Under the pieces are notes generated by a model. That model worked only from the letters and a program-made list of their open reading frames with translations. It was not told the origin of the DNA and did not search any database. From Zygnema circumcarinatum (Eukaryota; Streptophyta; Zygnematophyceae; Zygnematales; Zygnemataceae): a stretch of 64,000 nucleotides of DNA. Of the stretch, positions 49,893 to 61,389 are shown in pieces. Every line of letters begins with the position of its first letter. Positions within the stretch are counted from its first letter, which is position 1. A program made the translations under genes and the position numbers. The DNA lies in assembly GCA_037447605.1 (NCBI GenBank), contig CM074807.1:124001-188000 (forward strand), written 5' to 3'.

Positions 49893-50262
49893 ATTTTCCT
49901 ATTTCTGTCAAGAGCAGGAGCATGGAACGGCTGGTAACGGCGACATAGATTTGTCGTACAATGCACGGATACGTTCATGGACTTGACTAATTTTCCTACT
50001 TCAGGAGCATGGAACGACCTGTAACGACAACATTGATTCGCCGTACCATGTACGGACCCGTTCATGGACAACTACATTTTCCTATTTCAAGAGCATGGAA
50101 CGAACGGTAACGACGACATAAATCTGTCGTACCACGATAACGACACGTTCATGGACTTAACTAAAATTTCCTATTTCAGAAGCATGGATCGACCAGCTGT
50201 TGCTGGTCGATCCATGCGACATAGATCTGTCGTACTAATGTACGGACATGTACATGGGTCGG
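49893..50262. repeat. Four-copy tandem repeat, unit 86-98 bp
   Basis: Units start at 49893, 49991, 50077 and about 50167. Each begins TTTCCTA.TTC and contains GCATGGA, GTAACG.CGACAT, TCGTAC and a TTCATGGAC-like end. Copies differ at about one base in five to ten. The fourth copy has lost the GTAACG block and gained the hairpin at 50182-50217. The array starts about 70 bp after the Mutator-like element and lies about 0.9 kb upstream of the protease gene. Confidence 0.85.
50182..50217. other. Perfect 16 bp hairpin with 4-base loop
   Basis: Arms GCATGGATCGACCAGC and the exact complement surround the loop TGTT. It lies in the last unit of the tandem array. Confidence 0.92.
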
Positions 50263-50981
50263 TCAATTCCGCGAAACAGACCGCCCTACGCCGATGACGG
50301 CCCGTACCGGCCGCCACGCTCTGCTGACGTGGCGAGTAGGTAAGTTTTGTCTGCCCGCTCCGACAAATCCCGCCGCCGATCTACTACGCGCCGATGAAAC
50401 GAGCGGACAACCGTCCGATGGCGACAATGACCCTGCCCGAAATAAATTTCGGGGCAGAAAAATGGCCAGGGGGGCTGTCCCTGTCAAGGCCCGGTACTTT
50501 TTCCGCGAAAATGCGCCGTCCGTACGGTCACGTGGCCGCTGGCGGACCAATCGGAGGGTGCATTGGGAGATAAGGATGGGACGTGGCGCGAAGGGCACAA
50601 ACCGACATATTACTGTACGGTGACAGAATCTTTCACATTTGTTTTTTTTTCTCGAGTTTCGGTTTGTCCCTGCGCCGAGTCGCCGAGGCGTGGCGCCAGA
50701 AAAAATCACCGACAATATCGACGGCTAAAAGCGCGCGATGGGAGGGATCGGAAGTCCTGAAGAGCGCCACGTTGAGCTTCCAAAGTTTTGGCGCGGAAAT
50801 TTCGAGGGGCATTTTTTTCTTTTGTTGAAGCGCCAACCGCCACTTGGCGGACGGCCCGGTCGGTCCGTACGGCTGATAAAGGTGTCGTAGCTTTTGGCGT
50901 TTCCACGTGGCGTTTCTATGACTTAGAAAGCGTGTAAACGCAGTTCTGTCATGAAAACGCTGTTGTCAGTAACGGAACTCT

Positions 50982-50993
50982 CACATATAATAT
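50982..50993 (+). promoter_or_regulatory. Candidate TATA box of the protease gene
   Basis: The A/T-rich motif ACATATAATATT lies about 165 bp upstream of the start codon at 51152, a plausible distance for a core promoter with a short leader. A CCACGTGG site is at 50903-50910, about 75 bp further upstream. Confidence 0.45.
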
Positions 50994-51151
50994 TGGTTGA
51001 GAGGGCCCTCGAGATTTTTGTACCCTGGAGATTTTTGTACTAAGGAGCAGCCGAGTCCTGCGGCATTGGTGTTGCAAGAGAAAGTAGACGGCGAGGGAGG
51101 GGGAGAGGGAGAGGGAGGGCCTTTCCTTTCCTTCCTGCACACGCGGCCGCC

Positions 51152-54046
51152 ATGGCGGTGAGGGCGGTCCTGCTGGTCGCGATCCTAGCTGCTGTTGTTC
51201 TCGGGGCTGCGGCTGAGGATTGGGGATACACCGTGCAAGACTTGGAGAACGAGTTGAGTTTGAGGGGGCTATTCGCCCAGTGGCTTGCCAAGCACGGCAA
51301 GTTCTTCGCCGGTGAGGAACTCGAGCAGCGGTTTGAAGTGTTCAAGGACAACGTGGCCTTCGTGCACGCGCACAACCTGCAGCAGAATAGCTACAAGCTC
51401 GCTGTCAACCACTTCGCGGATTTGACGCACGACGAGTTCAAGCGGCACTACCTCGGCCTGAAGCTGCCCACGGAGGCTCGCCCTCTGCGGAACAACGGCA
51501 ACTTTCTGCACGAGAACGTGTCTGCACCGGACGCTGTGGATTGGCGCACTGAGGGAGCCGTGACTGGCGTGAAGAACCAAGCGCAGTGCGGTGAGTAGAT
51601 GATTTGATGTGGCATCGCGAATATGGTGAATTATGGTTTGGTTTGGTTTGTGTTCTCTGTTTGCCAGTCATGTTGTGTTTTGGCAATCGTTTTTATTTGT
51701 TATCGCGCTTTTGCCTTCTTTACCGCACGTTTTTTGGACGTTGCATGCTTACTCTGGTGCTGATTATGATTTTTTTGCAGTCTAAAGACGACATGCGTTG
51801 ACCAGTGCTGTTTGTATTTGATTGGATCTCGCCGGTCAGGTTTTAATATTCCTGTTTGATTTCTTGTCTGATTTATCCATTTGACTGGATTGTTTTATTT
51901 CACTACCTTGCGTGCTGATAGCCGGTGTAGGTTCGCTAATATTTCTTGTAGGCTTATTCTAATATTTTGAATTGATTGCAGCTTGTATGAATTCCTTTAT
52001 GATCTTTCCCTTCTCGATCTGTCTGCTTGGCGTGTGTCTCATCCCGCAGGGTATGGATTGTTTTTGCCATTAGTGGTGATGTTTTTCCATCTCGTGTTTC
52101 AGGTAGTTGCTGGGCGTTCTCCGCCACTGGAGCAGTTGAAGGCATCAACAAGATCGTGAGTGGAGAATTGATCTCGCTTTCAGAGCAAGAGCTTGTTGAT
52201 TGCGACAAAGCGAAGGATATGGGCTGCAGTGGCGGTCTCATGGATTACGCGTTTGAATTCATAATTAACAACGGAGGCATCGACACCGAAGAAGATTATC
52301 CCTATCGCGCAAACAATGGCCAATGTGACGTTGAGCGGGTAAGTGCGACTTTTTGTCACAGTGATTTGCAGCATTTGTTCAGACATGTAGCGGTTGGAGC
52401 TGATGTGTATGGTACAGAGCATCGGTAGTATCCCTACGACGTATTAGTGGTATGTGTTTCAGAATTTTCATGAACTGAACTGAACTAGTTGGTTGGCGTC
52501 GTTGCAGGAAAACTCCCACGTTGTTACAATTGATGATTATGAGGATGTGCCTTATAACAATGAGGACCAGCTGGCGAAGGCTGTAGCTGCTCAGCCTGTC
52601 TCTGTGGCCATTGAGGCTGATGAAAGGCCCTTCCAGTTCTACAGCTCTGTAAGTGCATCAAAGCCTGCTACTCCTAGTTGCGGGATTTTTGCTACTTGGT
52701 TGTGCACGTCGTTTTGTGTTTCGAATTAATTGAACGTCTAGATTTGTTTATTTTTTAACTCGATCTGAGATTTCTTCTTTCTCTATGCTTAAGATTATTG
52801 CTCCATACATTCCTTCTACGGCTACTGCTTTGCCGAAAGGATGCTCTGGTGTACGTTAAATTGGTGGTGGCTCCCTTCCGATTTTTTCCATTTCTATATT
52901 TTTCATTGGTGGTTGACAAAAGTTCGATCATTATTTTCTGGTCAATTTTTTTTTTTCAACCGATTGTGTGTAGAGAAATTCATGTTGTTCAGACAACATT
53001 TTTTGGGTGATGATAGCAACTGCTTGTCTGTGCTTTAATAATGTAATTCTCCAGTATGGAGTGCTCAGTTCTGCATGTTGTGTTGCCTGCTTACGGCCTA
53101 AACAGATCGAGGCATGGATTGACTCGAAGATGTAGTTGTCGCTTTTGGTCAAAAAAGGTTGCAGTTAACCTGGATTTATAGTAGGCTGCTAACCATTTTT
53201 CTGTGTTCACTTTCAACAGGGAATTCTCGATGACCAATGTGGCACTGACCTTGACCATGGAGTGCTTGCTGTCGGATACGGCACCGAAGGAGGAGTTCCT
53301 TTCTGGATCGTGAAAAACTCCTGGGGAGCAGCTTGGGGAGAAGCAGGCTATATCCGTTTAAGGCGTAATGTTGCTGCCAAGACTGGACTGTGCGGGATTG
53401 CTATGCGTCCCTCTTATCCCATTAAAAGTGGTCCAAACCCTCCTCCTGGGCCTCCACGCCCCCCGACCCCTCCTCCTACTCCTGAAGTCTGTGATAGCAC
53501 CCACCAGTGCCAACATGGAACTACCTGCTGCTGCGCAAGGCCCCTTGGCAGGTTCTGTCTTGCGTGGGGATGCTGCCCCATGGAGAGCGCTACTTGCTGC
53601 GACGACCATCGCCATTGCTGCCCCCAGGACTACCCGATCTGTCGCCTTGACATAGGGCTGTGCATGCGAGTAAGTCATTTGCTCTGTGTTCTTGGTCTGA
53701 AATTAGTTGGTAGTAAGTCTTTCTGAAATATCTCTTCAAAGGATCATGAGGTCTTTGGAGTGCTCAGTGAATGACCGTCTCTTGTTGTAGGTATGCGGAC
53801 CCAAGTTTAGTTTATGCTTTCAACTATAGCTTCTTTGCTTCGTGTTAGACTTGGATGGAACCTCATTGAAGTTGCCTCTGTAATGCGGTGTCGGATCAGG
53901 GAGCATCTCTTGATGAGGGTGTGGAGATGCTGGAGCGCACCCCGGCGGAATTCAACTGGCCGTTCTTCCACAAGAGCTTTGGCCGCAAGTCAGGCGCTGC
54001 GGAGGAAGTGGAGGAGGAGACGGTGGAGGGTGTCGCCATCCAGTAA
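51152..54046 (+). CDS. RD21-type papain-like cysteine protease with granulin domain
   Basis: This C1A endopeptidase of the RD21 group is made as a secretory/vacuolar zymogen. Exons are 51152-51590, 52103-52338, 52508-52648, 53220-53669 and 53900-54046, for 470 residues. An N-terminal signal peptide (residues 1-21, ending GAAAE) is followed by an I29 propeptide with the ERFNIN-type pattern ([18 protein letters not shown]) and [11 protein letters not shown]. The mature enzyme begins near 125 (APDAVDWR). Catalytic residues are Cys149 in CGSCWAF, His285 in [10 protein letters not shown] and Asn305 in KNSWG; Gln143 fits the oxyanion-hole residue, and the CSGG motif is present. A Pro-rich linker (343-362) leads to a granulin domain (about 364-422) with paired cysteines (TCCC, WGCCP, TCCDD, HCCP). 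All active-site residues are intact, so the gene should encode an active protease. Its final exon encodes the usual short tail after the granulin domain (LERTPA). Confidence 0.96.
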
Positions 54047-55911
54047 ATGTGGTCCTGCCACCTCTGCCCCCCTGCTCAGCTAGGTCGAACTCACATGGAT
54101 TATGTAGTTGGCAGTTTCAGGAGAAAGGTTCAGATTTGATTAGACAGAAGACTTTGGGATGTGAAGGTTTCATTAAGGGTGGGATTCCAAATAGCTCATT
54201 GCCATTTGATTTTTCTCCATTGTTACATACTGTTCAGTTGATTTTAGAAGTGTTCGTGCTGTGAGGTAGGGCTGAACTGGGGATGCCTTTTTCTCGTCTG
54301 TACATAATGGCGCTTAGCAGATGTCCTATGTGCTGCTGCCAGACTTGGAATTCTCCCCCCTTGGGTTTCAAACATGAAGACATTACATTTGGACCTCTCA
54401 TGATCATGTTGTTCTGTTGTGGGGGCGAGAGTCGGAGGGAGGAAAAATAACGGGTTTGGTCTGGAATTGTTTTCAGGAGCCAGAATGGTTGTTTTGTATC
54501 TTGGCTGAATTGCAGACTTAATGCTGATGTGAGATGCTGGCTTTCTGTCCGTCTGCTTCACAGTTCCATGCTGTCATGCTGAGTGTCAGTGTTGCCATCA
54601 TGTGCGAGTAAATGCAGTGTGTTGTCATTCGCTAAATCTGAGCGCTTTTGTCTCAATCAGATAAAAGAGCAATATGCACTATGTTAACTTTCACAAGATA
54701 TACCTTTGTTTTACTGCTCATGGTGCTTTTGATCCCTTCGAGGCTCTAGTAAGGCTGTAGTTCAAGAGCCTGCATTTTTTTTTCCTTTTCTTAGAGCAGA
54801 TGTCGTACGACTGCGCCCATAAAACTGTTAAGTTACCAACAATGTAAATGGGCCGAAACTGTCAAATGGTACCAAACAAAGCCAAGGCAAAGTCAAGCCT
54901 ACTCATGCGGCTCTAAGACTGTAATCAACCGTCTTATACTTAGGTATACTCCTGTCAGCGGTATAATTACTGGAATGACCACGACTACATTTTGTTTAAT
55001 TGCCACTGTAAGTTAACGACACGTGAACACATGTCCAGGCTGTTGAACTATGTTTTCCAACGCGTCAATTATAAACTCCATGGTGTTTATCATTGGGCGT
55101 CAGACCCTAGACAACACACTGTCGAACACTAAGATTTCACAGAGAGCAGCACCAGCGCCTCCGTGAGTTCAATGCCATTTTCCTTTTCTTCTCCATCCCT
55201 TAAAGTTACAAAAGATTTACGGCCCAATTCACTCACTTTCCTGACCATGCTATCCTCGTGACTGCTAAGAAATCAGCCGTCAAGCCGTCGCTTTCTATTA
55301 TCTCCTTCCAAAATCTCCTCACAAAAGCTTATACCCTTCTCAAGAGAAACAATTATTTTAAGCGTCCCTCTCCTATGCAGTAAAATCTATGTATTCTTGA
55401 GAATTCCTCGATCACCATACTCCTTTCAGCCATCCGGCAGCAATAATGCAACTCAAGAGTTTCAAGGACAAATTAGGACATAAAAGAAACGTACCAAAAA
55501 GCGGTTCGTCTATGACTTTAGGGCGTGCCGGCTCCTTCATAATCTATGTTAGGGATGGGGCGAGAGAGCCGTGAAAAGTTAGAAATCGGCCCATAATGTC
55601 AATTTAGGAAGCATTCGCTTGATAAAGCTGTGCATTGCTGCACAGCACTGGCTGAACTGAAAATGGGTCCGGTCAGGCCATCGCAGAGTCTTCTTGCAGT
55701 TTCAGCTTCTGCAATACAACAAAAGGGGCCCAAGGGCATTCTTAGATCAGAGCTTCTTCAAATACACTTTTTTCGGTTACACTTTCCACTATGTGAACGA
55801 ATCAAGTCGCCAACCTTTAGGAGGAACAGAGTGGGTAGACCTATCCAAAAAAAAAATATATATGTATATATATATATATATATATTTTTAAAAGTGGAGA
55901 AGGGAAGGGGG
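54047..55911. other. Convergent intergenic region
   Basis: This lies between the 3' ends of the protease gene and PAT1. 55155-55195 is a fragment of the dispersed repeat seen at 38905-39155. 55855-55886 is a TA dinucleotide run next to the PAT1 stop codon. I see no gene, RNA gene or other element. Confidence 0.6.
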
Positions 55912-56157
55912 CTAAGAGGGGAGAGAGGCTGCCTGAGAGAGGGCCGCCCAGTCGTCCAAAACCTTTAGAGCTCGTCCCGACCGCTGCACCTCCTGAGCAA
56001 TGGCTACTCCCTCCTTCACATCAGCTGCTACACCGCACGCTACAAGGCCCACTCCTGCATTCAGCACCTGAAGGAGGAGGAGAGACCCATCCTTGGGAGT
56101 TAGACTCTAAAGGAGGACGGAGAAAGAGAGAGTGAGAGAGGGAGAGAGAGAGAGAGA

Positions 56158-56188
<31 letters not shown>

Positions 56189-57827
56189 GAAAACGTTCTT
56201 TAATTGAAAAATCTATGCTTTGCAATCGCAGTTTTATTCCCTTTGGGACTGTGCCCGTGTTACATGGAAAGCTGTTGAGGGGCATACAGTCGTACCAGTG
56301 CATCTGCTACTGCTCCCCTTTCACCAGCGAATACTCTCCTCAGTATCGCTGCGTTCACTTCCTTATCTCCTCCCCTTAGATCCTCCACTGTACACCGGGC
56401 AATGCCCAAATCCACTGTGCCAAACCCCGAGGAGAACCACCTGCCGCATGTCAGAGGATGAGAATGCCTGCATTAACAAGCTATTCTGTCGAAAATGCTG
56501 GAAGATTGTGAACTACGGGAGAGGAACAGCAAAACAAATGAAAATGTGAGGAAGCTGAGATGAGAGAGAGATGAGAGAGAGATGAGAGATGAGGTGAAAG
56601 CTGAGAGCTCCTGTTTCTGCCCTTACAGGGATCCACATAGAACCGTTTGATGCTGTCAGGCGTCACCTCCAGCATGTCCGCAGGCCCTGAACTTCATCCC
56701 ACACATAGAAACCCAAAAGTCCGAACTTTTACCACTCAGTCATATGCAAGCAACAGGAAGCACTCTGAAAGAAATGGTCTGGCAGTTCAAAAATAGAAAA
56801 CAACAAAGTTAGAAGGGCAGAGCTATGTTGAACATTGCAATTATTGAGCCCAGTCGTCTAATGCATGGATTGGGATCCTTAAATGCAAGAATTGGTGTTC
56901 CACAGTACGCTACAGGATTGCATGAAAGAATATTCAGTCGACGATTTCAAAGTATCTCACAGGCATACAGGATAACACAATAGATACTGCAAGTTACAAA
57001 GAAAGGAAACGGAGATAGTGTGGCTTCTTACCCATTGGTGAAATTTCATCGAGCCCTTTTGAGTGGACCACTAGTGCCCTCTGCATGCCGAGCCGTTGCA
57101 GCGATTTTGCCATCAGCTCAATCTGAATCCCTCGCGAGAAACACCCTCCCGTGAGGAAAAGAACAGCCTATGCCCTTAAAAAGATTCCAACTATGCCCTC
57201 TCCAACAATCCTTAGAACAACTCCTTTTTATCCAATTCTACCTACAGCTCTGCTTTGCTTAACTTTGCTTGAACTCTGCTTCACGGATATGAGTCTTACC
57301 AGTGACTCATTGTAGACTCCAACGAGGCCATAGGGAGCCAAGGAGGGGTTCAGCATGGGACCTAAAATATTGAACGCCGTTCTCACTTTCAGAGCCTTTC
57401 GGACAGGGCTCACAATCTTCATAGCTGGATGGAATCTTGGGGCAAACATGAAGCCCACTCCCACATCTCTCACACATTGAGACACTCCCTGAGAGCAGGT
57501 GGAGGGAGGAGGGAGGACGAGCAACAATCAGTCTGCTGAAGTGACAAAAGGAACACCAGAAGTAGACCCTGAACCTTCATTCTTGAACCTATTGCAATCT
57601 CATAATCTTATCTCATTGTTAAATCTTCTCAAGCCTATCCCTTCGTCTGAAGGTGCACGCATGCCTATCCGAACTAAGTTTGCCAGATATTCCTAAGTGT
57701 CTTTAGGAAAGTCCGAGCAATTAATTAATTAATTATTTAAGTGTGCACTTGTCCTGTCCCTCAAAATAATTAATCACCTGAAAATGTGAGCACTTGATAA
57801 AAGGGAAAGAGAGAGGAGAGAGAGAGA

Positions 57828-57895
<68 letters not shown>

Positions 57896-59625
57896 GAGAA
57901 GAGAGAGAGAAAGAGAGAGAGAGGAGGGTCGACTAGATTACCTCCGGCCCGAGGTCAACTACAACTCCTAGGGCCTCCAACACATCTGCACTTCCACAGG
58001 CGCTGGAAACTGACCGATTTCCGTGCTGCAATACCACAGCAAAAAACAATCGTGACGATCCAATAGTAAACTAGACACCTTCCTTTCACATCTCTATCCA
58101 CAGTGGAAGATTTCTAGGGGTTCATCCTCACTAGCCAACGAAGGTATTACGTTCATGCTCGCAATAGAAAATCATGAAAGTAATGCAGTCAGCGAATTCC
58201 CAAAGACAGCACCTTCGCCACTTTAGCTCCACAAGCTGCAGCGAGAACACATGCTCCCGTGGAGATATTGACGGTGTTCGCACCATCTCCTCCTGTTCCC
58301 ACTATGTCAAGAGTACCTTCCCCAGTCTTTACCGGCACACAATTGTTGCGCATGGCTCTGGCAAGGCCTGCCACCTGCAAAATTCCACACCGGCAGTAGT
58401 TAATCAGTCATCTGCTTTAGAAGCTAAAAGGAAGTAGAGGTGTTGAAGGTGTTGATTGGATAGGACGGTTTTCGAATACCATCATGATAAGGTCTAAGTG
58501 AAAACCTTGCGGCAACAAGAGGTGAGGTGCAAACGACTCAAAACATGGCTAGAAGCTTCTGTCTGAGAAATCATTGGTATGGTCTGAAAGCGGAAAGCTG
58601 ATCTTGAATCTGTTGGTGAAAGGCGTATGAGTCTAAAGCTTGATCAGATCATGATATATTACCTCTTCAGGAGTCTCCCCCTTCGCGCGGAGAAGCACAA
58701 GAAAAGCGCTAATTTGAGCAACCTCCGCTCCTTGCAAAAGGGCTTCCATGGCAGCTTCTGTCTGCTCTTCGGACAAATTTGTACGAGACATAAGGAGCTC
58801 AATAACCTGCAATGAAGAATCAGGCAATTAGCTCTCGCTCCATAATTCATTAAATTCCATGTTACTTGTCAAGTTCCTTTAACAATGTTGGCTGCAAGGA
58901 ACCCATGAGCGAGAAAAAGAACGCATTCCTGGTTTTTAGGCAAGTTTGAGAAAAACCAGATGAATGCAATTAAATCTGCTGGAACGTGTATGTCTGCTGA
59001 CAATTTCGAACCCAAAAACTGCATTCCAACTGGCAGAGAAAACTCTTTCTCCAGACTCTCCTGAACCATTTCAATATACCTAGTCGCAGTTTCGAGGTTT
59101 TGAATAACCAAATAACCATTTCAAGGTTTCCCCACCTTATATTTTGAAGCAGGAGAGGTAAAAGGTTTCCGCTTTTGCCACATAAGTTAAATCACAAACC
59201 TCGCGCAAGTCGGTAGCTTTTGCTGACACAGTCGCTGCTGCTGCCGCCGGTGCAGCGACAGAAGCTGCAACCCTCGTCCGTCCTGAACTACTCTTGCTCA
59301 CTCTTGTATGCAGCATATGCTGACAGCTGACACCGGGCAGCGCTCCCCTGCCAACACATTCTCTGCGAGCACCGAATGCGAGATATTCCACCCACGAATG
59401 CTTCTCCCGCAACGAAGGGGAGGAGAAGGCATGGCGGAGGGTCCCCCTTGCGGATATGGTCGAGCCGCAAGCGTGAGGAAGAGCAGCCATTGTGGAAGAG
59501 CTGAAGGTGAACGCGGAGCTGCGAGGAAGGAGAAAGAATGCAGGAGAGTCAGAGCGCGCTTTGAGAATCGTGGAAGCTCTGCTTGATGGTGGAAATGGCG
59601 ACCCTGAGAGGGAGAGGGCCAGCAC
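55912..59625 (-). CDS. PAT1: Anthranilate phosphoribosyltransferase, plastid type
   Basis: The enzyme transfers phosphoribose from PRPP to anthranilate, the second step of tryptophan synthesis from chorismate, in the plastid. Exons are 59625-59200, 58806-58663, 58374-58213, 58025-57942, 57488-57300, 57122-57032, 56686-56627, 56414-56296 and 56067-55912, all in frame, giving 476 residues. The first about 125 residues are Ser/Ala/Arg-rich and look like a transit peptide. The TrpD N-terminal helical domain ([20 protein letters not shown]) is followed by the catalytic signature [17 protein letters not shown] near 213-229, [19 protein letters not shown] near 246-264, and [13 protein letters not shown]. 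The PRPP-binding glycine-rich motif is intact. I chose ATG 59625; later in-frame Met codons in the transit region are possible. Introns contain GA runs on the plus strand (57826-57890 and 56120-56187). Confidence 0.95.
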
Positions 59626-61389
59626 TCAGCAGGCTGCCCAGTGCTCAATGGCTCGCGTGACTGACAATTCACGGAGTGAGTAGTTGCCATTTCATTACTA
59701 CCTAAATGATCACAGCCAAGATCTACCATAAAAAAAAAAAAAAACTATCAAAAGACAACAGAAATATGACTGCGATGTGGCTAACACATGCAAAGCGAAC
59801 AGACACGTGTGATGGAAAGTCACATACAAAACTTGACAAACTTTACTCAAGTTCAAACGAGAAAATGGCATCGATCTCACGATGGCGAGGCCATCAAATG
59901 TACATGGACAAAAGCAGCATCATGGAAAACCACGAGGGACTGGTCGCGAAGGAACCTAAGCACAAAAGGAAGAAGCTAAGAACGAAAACGGTTTGATTTG
60001 AATGGTTTGATCGTTTTTTCTTGTGGTTTAAGACATAGTCCATGCTGTTTCTGGTCGCTCAGCCATTGGCCCGTAGGTAGTCCTCCCATTCAGCCATTAC
60101 TCCATGTGTAGATATGTCCTTTATTCTTTGGTGCTTGGCTCCGCTTTGTCATTCAGTCAATACTCATTTGGTCATTAGTAGTTGCCATGTCAACAACTTG
60201 CTACCACCGCACCGTCCTCTCCATATATTTTGGTTAGACCTTGAATATTTATAGGTCATGCAGGCGCATTACATTGCACGGCACAATACAACATGTAGAA
60301 TTTTGCACCCCTGTTCGAAATGTGAAGAGTGATCGGTGCCTATGACAAGAGCCTTACCAGTCCATCTCGTGACAATGGGAGGGTCGACCTGTCGCTGTTT
60401 CTACACGTCCTAACCAAAGCAACGACGGCATTATTTTTAGGTTGATGCCAATGTGCCCATTGTTCGGTGACCTAATCTGAGGCCGCCCTAGTACTGCCAG
60501 TCTCTCTATGGGCATCCTTTCAAGAACGCCATTGCTGTGTACGCATGGATCTGACCTGCGCGACTCTCTCTTATATTAAAAATGCATCCACATTCGACAA
60601 GGAACAAGGGAACTCCTACTCCTGCTCCTACTGCTACTCTCCCTCAAGCAGCTTCGCAATGGGCCTGGCACACCTGCTCTACAGGGCCTCTGATATAACT
60701 CCAGTTTGCTGGATTCTGGGCGCACTTTGATCGGTCCGAAAATATCTCCCATCGGCTGTGAGACGGCCCTTCAGAAGCTTCACCTGCCACACGATAACAG
60801 AATGAGAAATAGCGATACACTGCAGTGATATGTAAAACATTCAGTGGTTGACCTTACTGAAGATTTTGTGATCAGGCCTCTCTCACCCCCCTCCCCCACT
60901 CTCTCTCTCTCCCTCTGAGGTTGTGGTTGGCTGCGGAGAGCGCTCTGTCTGCTCGCATAGGCACTTACGAAGAATGAATGTTTCTAAGTTGGGCGCCGCC
61001 TCATGCTGCAAATTCATTCACACGTCAATGAATGGGTCGTTCCTCCAAGGACATCCTTCTGAACTAGTGCTTCTGCTCTTCCGTCATGGAAATCTTAGTC
61101 TGCATGAAGCCAGTCAACGCTTATAATGTCAGTTTTGGGCAGCGTGATCAGTCAAGTAGAAGTACAAAAGACTCTGAAACCACCTCCTTGTTGGAATTGG
61201 CTGACTTACAAATGCATCCCAAAGGTAGACAGGTTTCCTGCTCGCATCTACAAAGCCCAACGATCCATAGAAGCCGCATGTGAAGTAATGCCAAGGTGAG
61301 ACCTTCATTACTCTAAACGGCAGTCGGAAGGTTAAAACGATTGCCCCACCTTTGACTAGAACATAACAGCCCCAAATCATCTAATGCGC
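59626..61389. other. Intergenic between PAT1 and CTF18
   Basis: 59859-59990 is a full copy of the dispersed 125 bp repeat. A minus-strand segment around 61380-61200 has a modest open frame and splice-like borders, as do 61010-60965 and 60788-60695, but I could not join them into a credible protein. They could be further CTF18 3' exons or 3' untranslated sequence. Confidence 0.45.
59859..59990 (+). repeat. Third full copy of the dispersed 125 bp repeat
   Basis: Read as reverse complement, it matches 38905-39025 and 39047-39155 over almost its whole length, including GATGGCCTCGCCATCGTGAG. Its plus-strand frame reads SISRWRGHQMYMDKSS and ends in a Lys/Arg-rich tail also present in the first copy. 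Confidence 0.85.

Noticed and set aside
20520-50880. Recurrent GTACGG/CCGTAC words
   Set aside because: They cluster in several intergenic stretches, but the number seen is about what a 6-mer should give by chance in 64 kb; a genome-wide count would be needed.
58869-59111. 80-residue minus-strand frame in the first PAT1 intron
   Set aside because: Flanking exons join in frame without it, and I see no family similarity.
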